Of a stretch of 64,000 nt of DNA, positions 20,850 to 32,340 are shown piece after piece. Origin of the DNA: Fomitopsis serialis (lineage: Eukaryota; Basidiomycota; Agaricomycetes; Polyporales; Fomitopsidaceae); contig NW_025954984.1 in the NCBI RefSeq assembly GCF_022376445.1, positions 310,001 to 374,000 on the forward strand, written 5' to 3'. The stretch's first letter is position 1. Each line of letters starts with the position of its first letter. Position numbers and translations under genes: made by a program. The notes beneath the pieces were generated by a model. That model was not told the origin of the DNA. It searched no databases and was given only the letters and a program-made list of their open reading frames with translations.

Positions 20850-23689
20850 ATGGCCCCCGCTCTGACCCATCCGACGGCCGTGAACTTCATTGACGAGCAG
20901 CGGGCTGTCAATGCTGACGCCGCCACTTACTACGGCGGCGAAGAGCAGTTTAGTCGCTCACGGACGTACAGTGCCGTACGTTATCGGGTCTTGTTCTCAT
21001 GGATGTGCAGCTGACGTCGCTCCTGGCAGTCCTTCGCCCACGGATACAATCCCAAGCGTGCGCCTGCCTTTAACGATGACTGGGTTCGCAGATCGCGACG
21101 CATGTCGCACGACGAGAAAGGGACGGGCCCCAGGCGGTTCTTGATTGACGTTGAGGAGACGATCCGTGTAGTCCTAGAGCAGGAGGACACAGATGGTGAC
21201 TTCCAGATCAGTGTGACAGATGCTGGTCCCAAACTCATGTCTCTTGGGACTGCGACGAGCAACGGCTTTAAGACGTTCGACATCCGAGCGAGTACCTCTC
21301 TTACACTCATTAGCACATTGCATTGACATCAATGTACAGGGAACGTACATGCTCTCCAACCTCCTCCAGGAGCTGGCCCTCGCTCGCGACCATGGCCGCA
21401 AGCGTATTGTACTAGACGAGGCGCGTTTGACAGAGAACCCTGTGGATCGCCTGTCTCGCATGATCAAGAACTCGTTCTGGCACGCATTGACTCGTCGCAT
21501 TGACGGAGACGGACTTGAGATTATCTGCGCAGACCCAAAGAATCGTACCGGCCGCGTCAACCCCCGGATCTACGTACCGCACGGCGAGCCTGCAATGGCT
21601 GAGTACTATCGGAGGGTCGCGGCAGACAAGCCGCATCTGAACCTTGACGTCCAGGTCCTTCCGCCTGTGCCGGATGACCCGTACTTCGTGAGGAGCCTGA
21701 ACAACAAGCCTGGTATCTTGGCTCTTGCTATGAACGAGATTGACGACGGCAGGGGTGGCAGGACGTTGAAGGGCATCCCGTTCGTTGTGCCAGGTGCTCG
21801 TTTCAACGAGGTGAGTGTGGGCATTGTGGCGTACCTGAACCTCTTGCTTATCCGTATCGCAGCTGTACAACTGGGACTCGTACTTCATCTCCCTCGGGCT
21901 CTTGGTTGATGGCTACGTCAACCTCGCTAAGGGCATGGTGGACCATTTCGTCTTCGAGATCAAGCACTACGGCAAGATCCTGAACGGTAGCCGGAGCTAC
22001 TACCTTTGCCGGACGCAGCCGCCATTCCTTACGGACATGGCCCTCCAGATCTACAACCAGCTCGACCGCTCCGACATGGAAGCAAACCGTGCATGGCTCA
22101 AGCGCGCCATCCAGGCCGCCATGAAGGAGTATCACACCATCTGGGTGGCGGAGCCGCGCATGGACCCGAAGACGGGTCTATCTCGATACCGCCCCGAGGG
22201 ACTCGGCATCCCTCCCGAGACGGAGGCGACGCACTTCACGCACATCCTGGAGCCCTACGCGGCGAAGCACGGGGTGTCCGTGCTCGAGTTCAGCGAGCGC
22301 TACACCGATGGCACCATCAAGGAGCCGGCGCTCGACGAGTACTTCCTGCACGACCGCGCCGTACGCGAGTCCGGGCACGACACGACGTACCGGTTCGAGA
22401 AGCGCTGCGCCAACCTCGGCACGATAGACCTCCAGGCGCTGCTGTATAAGTACGAGGTCGACATCGGAACGGCGATCAGGGAGGTGTTCGACGACGAGCT
22501 CGAGCTGGACGAGGACTTCCCTTTGGCGCCGTTCCCGCCGTCGCCCGAGTCGTACGCGAACCCGCATCGAGAAAGCTCCAAGGCCAAGCCGCAGAGCAGC
22601 GCGATCTGGTTCGAGAGGGCGGCGTTCCGAAAGAAGGCCATCGACAAGTACTGCTGGAACGAGACGAAGAGCCTGTACTTCGACTACGACACCGTCCAGG
22701 AGAAGCAGATTCTATACGAGAGTGTTACGGCGTTCTGGACGCTGTGGGCTGGGTGTGCGAGCGAGGAGCAATGCTGGAAGCTGATGTGCGTGGCGTACTT
22801 ATACTCCGCGACTGAATTGCCCCACTGACAGCCTCTGCGCAGCTCGAACTCGCTCAAGAAGTTCGAAGTCCTAGGTGGGCTTGTGTCAGGGACGGAGGAG
22901 TCCCGCGGAAAGATTTCGCTCGATCGGCCTAACCGCCAGTGGGACTACCCGTGAGTTAGATTTCAGATGTCCTGTGCGCATCATGATGCTGACGCGGTGG
23001 CTTTGCACAGCTATGCTTGGTTAGTATTGTCTGTGCCGCGCTGCGGGTAGCTTGTTGAATTGCTTTGCAGGCCCCCTCATCAAATCATGACCTGGGTCGG
23101 TCTTGAGAGGTATGGCTACCTCGAGGACGCCCAGAGGTTGGCGTACCGCTGGCTCTACATGTGAGTGTGAAGCGTCAGATTGGGTCCAGACTCTGTCAGC
23201 TGATTGCGTATTGAAAAGGATGACGACAGCCTTTGTGGACTTCAATGGCGTAGTCCCGGAGAAGGTGCGTTTGCAATGCGGTCTGAGCGTGACGGCGTGC
23301 TGACACGGCTCCGTGGCAGTTTGACGCGGTCAAGCTTTCCCATCTGGTGGATGCCGAGTATGGTAACCAAGGTGTTGACTTCAAGATGGTTCCGAGGGAG
23401 GGCTTCGGTTGGATGAATGGTGAGTACTGCCTGTAGGTCCACGGAAGGAGGATGCTGAGCACCCGTGGCAGCCGCCTACCAAGTCGGTCTGTCCTTCCTC
23501 TCGACAGGGATGCGTCGTGCAGTGTCCACATGCACCAGCCCAGAAGTGGTCTTCGGCGCGGCTGGCAACCTGCAGCCTGTGAACGCCCCGGTGTACTCGT
23601 CCGCGAACACTGATCCGCTCGACCTCGCCATGGAGCACTTGCAGCTCTCCGCACCTCGGGAGGCTGTCACTAGTCCGACGTCAGCCTAA
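20850..23689 (+). CDS. NTH1: Neutral trehalase (GH37)
   Basis: Cytosolic neutral trehalase, which hydrolyses trehalose to two glucoses and is normally activated by PKA phosphorylation, 14-3-3 and Ca2+. Ten exons join in phase to 782 residues with no lesion: 20850-20975, 21030-21287, 21340-21810, 21863-22785, 22843-22950, 23011-23019, 23071-23160, 23219-23264, 23320-23419, 23472-23689. Visible features: basic RRSRRMS (residues 62-68), a PKA-type site; an EF-like Ca2+ loop [12 protein letters not shown] (95-106); trehalase signature 1 as PGARFNELYNWDSY (279-292), where the usual second Gly is Ala; and signature 2 QWDYPYAWPP, which allows A and P at these positions. The codons of signature 2 span three exons, one of only 9 nt. 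The intron at 21288-21339 has a GC donor (gcgagt). The start is the first ATG in frame after a CT-rich leader. Atg15 lies 400 bp downstream. Confidence 0.95.
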
Positions 23690-24090
23690 TCTATGATGAA
23701 ATTATGGCCTGCGTACGTACTACCCTAATTCAACGTCCCTCCCAAGGGCATAATCCTTGTCCACGCGTCTACGTTTGTTCTGATCGCTATCCCAGCAGTT
23801 TCTTCCTCCTGATCACAAGTCTTGTCCATGTCACTTTTAGATGGTATATAGATCTCAATTCGCTGTGTACAGTACATAACCAAAAGCCAAACGTGCTATC
23901 TCAATATCTCATACCAACCATGTACATAGTCCACGCACTCTTTGCCTTATGGGAACAGTTTTCTTGATTTGCCGTGAGGTCCCCTTCAATGCGTAAGGTA
24001 TCCGTATATATATGTCGAGCGGGCAAGCTGAGCCACCGCAGCAGCCACTACGTCTGGACGATCATCACCTCTGCGACGGCATGCACCTCG

Positions 24091-25639
24091 ATGCTCCTTT
24101 CGACGGTCACAGGCTTGCTCGCTCTCTTCTTGCCCTGGATCCATGATGACCTGAAGCCTGTCAGCCCGAAGACGCTGAATTTTCAGTTACGCCATTACCA
24201 TGCAGTATCCTCGGAAGCTAAAGTGGTCTTCCATGATGCGCGTCCGTCCCAGAGTCTCGTAGCTCCTCCTCCGGAATACGCTCTTCGTAGCAGAACAATC
24301 AAGACTCGCCGCCCTGTGTCTCTCTCTGCGTTTGCTGAAGCGCGTACACGATCAATCAGGTTCGCCCAGAGTGCGTTGCTCGACTGGGACGAAGATGAAG
24401 TTCTGGGGCCCGACGTTGAGAGCCGCGAAACTCTTCTGGAGCTCGCAAAGATGACGAACAACGCCTACTTGGAGCCGGGAGAAACAGGCTGGTACGAGCT
24501 GGGAGGCGGCTGGAATGTTGTGAGTTCACGGTTGCGTTCCGAGCTGGCTGACGTTCGCCTCACGCGACTCTCTGAAGAGCTACCCAGTAGGCTGGGAGCC
24601 TGATGCAGATGGATTCCGTGGGCATGTCTTCGCGACTCCAGACAACTCGACCGTGGTCCTGTCCATCAAGGGGACGTCCGCTGGATACGTAGGTGGAGGC
24701 GGGCCGACGTCGAAGAAGGACAAGTTCAACGACAACCTGTTGTTCAGCTGCTGCTGCGCCCATGTCGACTGGACGTGGACCACCGTGTGCGATTGCTACC
24801 GCGGGGGCTGGAAGTGCGAGCAGAATTGCTTAGAGCAGTCACTAATCGAGGAGAGCTTATTCTACTCAATTGGAACTGTGAGCTTGTCTGCTACCACATG
24901 TACGCGTCAACACTCAGCTCGCTCCGTCACAGAATCTGTATTACAATCTGACGTATATGTACCCCGAATCCAACATCTGGCTCATTGGACATTCGCTGGG
25001 AGGGTCCCTTGCGTCTCTCCTGGGAGTGACGTTTGGTGCACCTGTTGTTGCGATAGAAGCGCCCGGGGAGAAGATGGCGGCCAGACGTCTGCATTTGCCT
25101 TCGCCGGTTAGTGGCATCCCGCTTCACTGGCCCGGGGCTCACCTAGGTTGCTACCAGCTTGAAGTCCAACACATTACGCACGTGTACCATACAGCAGACC
25201 CAATCGCAATGGGCACCTGCAATGGCGTCCTGTCGTCGTGCGCACTAGGCGGATATGCTATGGAAAGCCGGTGAGTTGCTGAAAGATATCACGTCCTCTT
25301 GCTCCGTTGACAATGTATCGGAAGCTGTCATCTCGGTCGCTCGATCATATACGACACAGTATCGCAATTTTCATGGTCGGTAAACATACGGACACATGGA
25401 ATCGTAAACGTCATAGAGAATCTGTTATCCCAGCCTTGGCCTCCAAGCGAAGAGGTAGGCAGAGAGGTGCCGGAGGCTATTGTCGAAGACGACTGTGTGG
25501 TATGTGCCAGTTGATGCTTTCGACATGACATGGATCTGATGGCCTGCACAATCCACAGGAATGCTTTAGCTGGGACTTCGGCGACTACCCTGCCCTCGAA
25601 GAAGCTTCGGTCTCGACGCGTGATCTACACGGTCAGTAG
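24091..25639 (+). CDS. ATG15: Atg15 vacuolar phospholipase (class 3 lipase)
   Basis: Atg15 breaks down autophagic and multivesicular-body membranes in the vacuole. Six exons join in phase to 423 residues, intact: 24091-24519, 24578-24877, 24933-25106, 25158-25270, 25325-25499, 25559-25639. An N-terminal hydrophobic segment (MLLSTVTGLLALFLPWI) is the single membrane anchor used for sorting through the ER and MVB pathway. The middle carries the Atg15-typical VGWEPDADGFRGHVFAT, a Cys-rich LLFSCCCAHV and the nucleophile motif GHSLGG (Ser about 264). Then come FGAPVVAIEAPG and the HTADPIAMGTCNGVLSSC block with the likely catalytic Asp, and THGIV with the likely His. It ends ECFSWDFGDY plus a short tail. 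In-frame codons extend upstream of 24091, but this ATG places the anchor at the N-terminus as in the family. It converges on the MFS gene, 272 bp away. Confidence 0.95.
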
Positions 25640-25911
25640 CTCACACTGTGTACCAACCTCATTATACCAATAAGGCCACGATTGATATATCCATCCACTG
25701 CTGGACTTCGATGTCCCGCGGAAAGCAAGCAGACAGTAGCGCGGTGGCCGCTGCATTTACAGTAATGTATAGCACGAGCACGACAGTTATGATGGGTGCA
25801 TGATTACAAACATAGTACTGGCGACGTAAGGTACGTGAGCAATGCATGAACAATGTCTATGCCATGGTGCAAGTCGTCTAATGTATGAAGAGATCCTTCG
25901 TGCAGATGGCA

Positions 25912-28102
25912 TTAAGTTTTCACCGCAAAGCGGGACCGTTGTCTCAACCTGTGACCGATCCGGTAGTAGACGAATCTGCAGAATGCCATCAGCCAACTAG
26001 CTCGACCTGAGAGTAAGGTGCAAACTTACGGCAGAGGTGCCATGAGCGTCGTCAAACCGGCGAGCAATGCAGTAGCCCCCACAGTGCCGAGGCGATCGTA
26101 CATCTGCCCAGCAAACAGAGGGAAGACCGCCGCGAACGTGCTCCGCAGCGCGCTGTTGCTCGCCATGGCACTCGCAGCGATCGGGCGGTACGCGACGACG
26201 AGGTACGTGAAGACGGACGTGAAGATGAAGACGATGCCTGCGCCGAAGGGGACGGAGGCGATGATCGGCACGATCCAGGGCACGCCGGGATACGTCGTAA
26301 ACGCCAGCCAGAAGAGACCGATGGGCGCGAGGATGCCACCGACTTGACCCACGATGAGGCCGGTCTCAGGGGGTGGGTGGCCATTGTGCTTTTCGCGCAT
26401 CCGCGCGTTGAAGCTATGACGGATGAGTAAACTGGCAATTGAAGGCGTGGATGTCTGGCGACATACCGATTCCAGAGCGGCTGGCATGCCACAGCTATGA
26501 CCATGCCAACACCGATGCCTATGAAAGACAAGCCAGTTTCTTGCATGGAAAACCCGTGGTTGCCCTCAAAGATGATCGGGAACGCTTGGAACGCGAGGTA
26601 GAGGATACCCAGCAATAATGCCGTCCTATGGACCTGTCAGCATGACATGCAGAAGACTGGCAGAAAATGTATGTATGTACCAGACATCTAGAAGCAAAGC
26701 CATCCTGTCGTAGAGAATAAGCTCTATGGAACTTGTCAGTCAAGGTCCAAACGCAGTTCATCGTGGTGACTTACGAAATGGAACATAGATGCTCTCGAGG
26801 ATAGAGCGGCTAAGGGACTTCTCGCGTCTGTCGAGGGGGGCCCAGTATCTGTCGTCCCCTGACGTCTTCCGGAGTCTGATAGACGATCATGAGCATAACT
26901 TTCAAGACACAAAAGAAAAACACACTTCACTGCCTTTGCCTTCAGAAGAACTGGTTCATAAGTTTCAGGAACAATCTAACTGCACATTCAGCGCCGTGCC
27001 TGCTCCAAAGGGACGACGCACGTACCACGATGAGTAGGCTCAGCATCGCGAACTGCCAGATGAGGAGGACGCGATATACCCAGCGCCAGTTGGCATTCTG
27101 TGCCGGTGCTTTAGCAGGAGGGAGTATGCAAATGAGGTGCAGACATACTTGACAGATGAACCTGGGGAGAACAAAAGGTAGATGTCAGAATTGCAAGCGT
27201 ACAAAGGACTGCGTCGACGTACCCAGAGACGATGGGGCCGATTACGGGCCCCAAGAACGGCGAGATCGTATACACGGCCATAGGTCTTGTAAACATTGGT
27301 CAAATGATGCGTAATCGATCAACAGAAAAGATCACTCACGAAGCAACCTTCCTATTCTCAAACAGGTCGCTGACACTTCCTCCAGCTACGGACAGGAAGG
27401 CGGAGCTGCAGAAGCCGGTGATAAACCGGAAGACCAGAAAGGTGGCTAGTGATAGACCCAATATTAGCACTTTGCCATGCCCTGGTCAATGAAGCACGCA
27501 CCGATGTTTGGAGGAAAGGCTACTGGCCATGTGAACACAAAGAAGAGAAAGTACGAGACACGGTATATGATGTTCCGACCGTACACTTCCGAGAGTGGGC
27601 CTGTAATCAAAGGCCCCAACCCTGTAGAGGCATGAATCAATCATGAGGAGCCGAATGACTATGCTCGAACCAACTCACCCAGTCCCTCGACGAATAGACT
27701 TATGCTCAGAATCCCGACTTCACGGACAACGTGTAGGTCCCGCGCGATCCCTTCCTCCGTGAAGCTTGCCTATGCATCGAACGGTGTTAAGGACGTCATA
27801 CACGTTGATCAAGATCGGAAACATACACATGAAGAAGCAAATGCTGTGCAGAGTGCTGAGGTGCTAATCACAATGATGATGATCCATTTCCGTAGGGGCG
27901 GTAGTTGTTTCGGATCGTCCGAGGCGTCCAGCTCGACCCGGAAGGCATCCTGGAACTTGGATTTGTCGCTGCCCACTACCGTCTTCGTGGATGGATGTAC
28001 GCTCGGGGTCTTCTCTGCGCCGGCGAGCTGTCGCTTCTCCGCGTCCACAGGGAGAGTTTGCTGGTGCTGCTTCTCTGCATCAACGGTCAAAGACTCAGAC
28101 AT
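25912..28102 (-). CDS. MFS transporter, DHA1 drug/polyamine type
   Basis: A 12-helix major facilitator, probably a proton antiporter of the Tpo1/Flu1-like DHA1 group at the plasma membrane. Start at 28102 (MSESLTVDAEK; an in-frame ATG four codons earlier is possible). A hydrophilic N-terminus leads to the first helix (KWIIIIVISTSALCTAF). The motif-A-like GPLSEVYGRN follows helix 2-3, then FRFITGFCSSAFLSVAGG, the conserved NANWRWVYRV, PETYEPVLL, the loop DDRYWAPLDRREKSL, and a C-terminus ending YRIGHRLRQRSRFAVKT. At least nine introns are seen, and one exon is only 13 nt (27,149-27,161). Most joins are in phase. Two are awkward: the acceptor near 26,865-26,880 must be the second AG to keep frame, and the exon after the gtaag donor near 26,775 seems one base short. 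The substrate cannot be told from sequence. Confidence 0.85.
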
Positions 28103-29799
28103 CTTTGAATCCATGCAGAAGGGAGCGAAACGACCTGAGGAACACACGCCTGTAAGGAGCACGAGTGGGGACGCTTTCAAGCTCGCTACTGCTCCATTCG
28201 GGATTTATACGAGTGTTGCTTGTATGGCCTCGGGACGTAGCCTGAGAATGTTTATCAGCCACTTGGCCATCGTGGTTCGGAACAGGGTTGCCGCTCGCAG
28301 TTCATCATCCTCGATATTGGATCTGAGTAACATCTTGGTAAACTCTGAGTAACCGTGCAATGCGATCCCGTCGCTCCGTTTCGCATGTCTGGAACCCCCT
28401 GCCCTCCCAAATCTTCGTCCCTCAAGTCATCGTGCACTTATGTTACAATGCGACCTGCATAATACGTGCTCGGACAGGAGCCCCAAACCGACTGCCAGTG
28501 CAGCTGACATCGACGGCGGCAGCCAGTACTAGTCTGGGCGTCTCACCCGGAACAAAGGCCGTCTACCCTAGTATGCGCGCGTTTGCACCATCCAGAAGAC
28601 ACTGAGAGACTGCCGTGTCTCCAAAATATTCGAATCATACTTACCGACAGCGCAGCAAGATACTTTGTAGCATCACCGACTTGCTCAGACTCGAAAGACG
28701 TACGCAGCGCTTGAAGCTTGAATACCTCAACTTCCATGCACATGCATCATGCCAATAACCCACATCTGTCCCGTCCCAAACCCACTTCGCCAGAACGTTG
28801 ATCCAAGCTGAATCGTCCGCACCCGTCAGCATCGTAGAGGCCTTTCCTGCAGTAGTCCTTGATCCCCAAACACGGTTAGACGACGCAGAGGGCCATCCGG
28901 TGTCAACGGAACTTGAAGTGGGTGTCGAGCAGCCTTCCATACTGCCATTTGGTTGCCGGCCGGACCACATGTACTTAAGTAGATACCCTCGCATTGAGGG
29001 CCATCAACTTTAGGGGACCATAAAGACTAGCTGTACGCATTACTCTCGTCCAAGCAGGAAGGAGGCCTAGGACGCCTCTCGCCACTCAATTCGACTTTCC
29101 GAGACCTGCTAGTGGGATCCCATAAGTATCTGTGTTCATCTGCGCGTCATGTCCAAGCCATCAATATGACAGGGACGTCAAGTAATAATATCACCGCCTT
29201 TTGAGAGCACTCGGTTGAGAGCCATCGACGTGAGACGATGCACAACCACAGGCTGTCCACTGGCACAGCACGACGCCAAGTCATCAGGCATGCTGGCAGC
29301 TCCAGAGAATGGGCAGTCAGATATCAGACATGGCGGTCAGGACGGCGTACGCTGTTCAAGAGGAGAAATCCTGCAGCCTTCGGAACGTCCGGATGAGTAT
29401 GCAACGCTAACGATAGGCGTTGAACAAGCGTACATGAAGGTGCATTTGTACGTTCTCGTTGGACTCCTCAGGCTGTCCCAGTCCAGGATCTTAAGGTCAG
29501 TTGTCATGTCTCCAGAGAAATCTCCAGGAACGCTACTGCTGAATGTGCATGCGTAGAAGGGCTTGGTGTCGAGCACCAACTGTCAGATCTTCAGAGGCGA
29601 TGTCATATAGTTTTGTTCAAGTTGTCGTACGCGCGCCCCGAGGGATGCTTTTTTGGCGCGATAACTCCAAATTGGGTAAGTTCACAACGTCAGCGGAAAT
29701 TGCGTGCAGCAGCACTGTCCCGACGCTGTCCGACCCGGCGTAGACTATTTCTTCCTCGTCACCGACTACGGTGTACACGCTACAGCACTCGGTGCGCTC
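28103..29799. other. Intergenic region with one possible minus-strand exon
   Basis: 1.7 kb between the divergent MFS and MIC60 genes. On the minus strand, about 28,745-28,650 reads MCMEVEVFKLQALRTSFE followed by SEQVGDATKYLAALS, and ends at a strong donor (gtaagtatg). The adjacent frame at 28,994-28,641 is also open. I found no clear partner exon and no family. The rest is noncoding as far as I can tell. Confidence 0.3.
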
Positions 29800-31967
29800 A
29801 TGATTCGTGCGCTGTCTGCCCCGAGGGCGGTGGGGGCACCCTCCGGTCGGGTCGTCGTACGGGTAACACGTCGCGTGAGTACAAGTGCTGTTCGTGCATC
29901 CTAGCCAGGCTGATGGCCCGGGCAGCGGTATGCGACGGAACCTCCCACCGCCACGCCGAAGAAAAAGAAGAGCATCGTCCGCCGCCTGCTCTTCTACACG
30001 GCAGCAGGAACAGCGACCTTCTACGTCGGCAGCGCGTTCGTCGCGTTCAAGTACCCGCCATACCACGATGTCTTCGTGCAGCAGGTGCCGCTAGGTGCCG
30101 CTGTCGTGCAGTATGGCGAAGACAACGACTGGGACACTGTGACGCTCGAGAAGGTCATTACCCTCGGCAAGGGTGTGTACAACTACGTGCAGGGCCTCGT
30201 CACCGGGCAAGAACGAGGCGATGTTCTCCAGCGCGCGAAGGATGCTATGGGCAAGACGAAGGAGACGGTTGTGCACAGTGTCGAAGCGTCCACGGAGGCC
30301 ATCCAGGATGCAGTACAGAACCGAGTGCAGGAGACAAAGGACCGCGTGAAGCAGGCGGCTGAGACGATGAAGACGAGCGTGAAGAAGACCGATGGAGGGA
30401 TGGCCGAGAAGAGTGCACGGGCAGCGAAGATTGTAAACACCAGGCTGTGGAGTTCTCGGACGGTGTTGAAGACCTCGTACGCAAGGCGGAGGCTGCGCTT
30501 GCTGGTCGGGCCGTTGACAAACTGCCTGAGGCGACGCTGCACCTGCGCAGCCACAGCCTGGGGATAACGAAGCAGAGACATCACCCAAGAGCGGCAACGT
30601 ATACGGGGCACCTTTGCCTATCGGTTTTGAGCCCCCTCCTGGCTACACGCGCCCAGCACCACCGAAGAAAGCACCAACACAGGCTACTCCGGCGAAACCT
30701 GCACCTGCACCGCTCCCCCTTGTCGCACCTGCTGTTATGGAGTTCGGAGCGTCGGAACCCGTCATTGCGCAGCTTGCCTCAGTCATTGACAACCTTGCAT
30801 CCTTCCTGAACACCAATCCATCGGCGGCGGAGAAGGCACGAGACATCCTTGACACCGCCAAGGTCGACTTGACGTCTCTTGCGACGCGGATTGACCAGGT
30901 CAAGGCGGAGGAGCGAACAAAACTCGAGGCGAGACTGGACGAGCAAACGCGCGAGTACACGCTGAAGCTCCTCGAGCTTGAGATGGAGGGACAAGACAAG
31001 CTTGACAGCCAAGAGCAGGACTTCCGCAAGTTCTTCGACGAGGAGAGGATGAAGTTCGTGCAGGCTTACCGGGAGAAGCTGAACCGTGAGTTGCAAACCC
31101 AGAGCGAGATCATCAACGAACGGTAAGTAAACATGTTTGGATCGCACCACGGGCGTCTGTTGACTCCCTATTGCAGTCTCAAGGAGGAAGTCATTGCGCA
31201 GGGCATTGAGTTGCAGCGCCGCTGGATCCGCGACATCAAGGTCCGCGTTGAACAAGAGCGTGGCGGGCGTCTCGCCAAGTTGGACGAGCTCGCGACGAAC
31301 TTGAAGCGTCTCGAGCGCATTGCCCTCGACAACTCCGCCTTCCTTGACGAGAACATCCGCATCCACGCACTGTGGTCCGCTCTCCGCGCGCTTACACACA
31401 ACGTCGACGCACCCGTCCGCAAACCGTTCCGCGAGGAGCTGCGGGTGCTCCGGCACCTCGCCGCGGCTCGTGAAGACTCTCTGGTCTCGTCGGTACTCGA
31501 ATCGCTGGAGTCATCAGACGTGCCTGACGTCGGTGTCGAACCATTCGCGGACCTCGCGACTTGGTTCACTACGTCGGTTGCCCCCGCCGTGAGCAGCGTC
31601 GCGCTCGTACCTGATCAAGACGCGGGCGTGCTCAGCCATCTCGCATCACATCTCGTCTCGACGTTCACATTCCGCCGGCAAGGACTGGTTCCTGGTGACG
31701 ACGTTCTCAGCGTGCTGGCAAGAGCGGAATACCATCTCAACGAGAAGGATCTCGACAGCGCTGCCCGGGAGTTGAATCAGCTCAAGGGCCCCGCGAAGGT
31801 GCTGCTGTCTGACTGGTTGGATGCCGCACGGAGAAGGCTGGAAGTGCTGCAGGCGCTGGAGGTATGTGACTCGATTGCTCACCGTCGTCGCACGACTCAG
31901 GTGGGGGTTGCTGTAGGTTGCACAAGCACAAGCTACACTCGCTTCTCTGCTAGTAGCGCAGGACTAA
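29800..31967 (+). CDS. MIC60: MICOS subunit MIC60 (mitofilin)
   Basis: MIC60 is the core inner-membrane subunit of MICOS; it forms crista junctions and contacts the outer membrane. Exons: 29800-29874, 29926-31122, 31177-31861, 31917-31967. The N-terminus is a basic amphipathic presequence (MIRALSAPRAVGAP...VTRR, then RYAT), followed by one inner-membrane helix (LLFYTAAGTATFYVGSAFVAF), a helical region, a Pro-rich linker (EPPPGYTRPAPPKK), a long coiled coil (residues about 300-450) and the mitofilin signature domain near the C-terminus (FRRQGLVPGDDVLSVLARAE, SAARELNQLKGPAKVL). Exon 2 carries two single-base slips, near 30,432-30,441 and 30,525-30,533. With both repaired, exon 2 gains exactly the phase its donor needs and the protein would be 669 residues, so these are probably missing bases, not real damage. 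The divergent neighbour is the MFS gene. Confidence 0.93.
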
Positions 31968-32340
31968 AATGTGTGCAGTTTGCTAGATCCACTATAATAG
32001 ACTACGTACAGGACACTGCGATTGTCGGGGGTACAACGCGGGGGACCCAAACTGGTACGTCGTCTGTTATGTTACTCCGCGGCGTGGCCGCGTAGGCGTC
32101 CATAAGGGGGGTACATGTCAGTGTAGGCGCGAAGGCAAGCATACAGATGTGGCCTCGGGCTAACTGAGTGTGGCTGACGGCGGTTGACAGCCACCCAAGG
32201 TTTGGAGCGTGAGACCCCTGCCAGCGCGTTATCGCGATACGCTTGAGGCTTCTCCCCCGTCTTAGACGCTCCAACAGGCTGTTTATATAGAGTGGGACAG
32301 ACATGAGAAGTTTTCACCTCCGCTGTTCGCTGGTCAAAGT
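31968..32340. other. Intergenic region between MIC60 and ATG22
   Basis: 373 bp containing the MIC60 3' end and the ATG22 promoter. Open frames on the minus strand have no family features. Nothing else is recognised. Confidence 0.45.
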
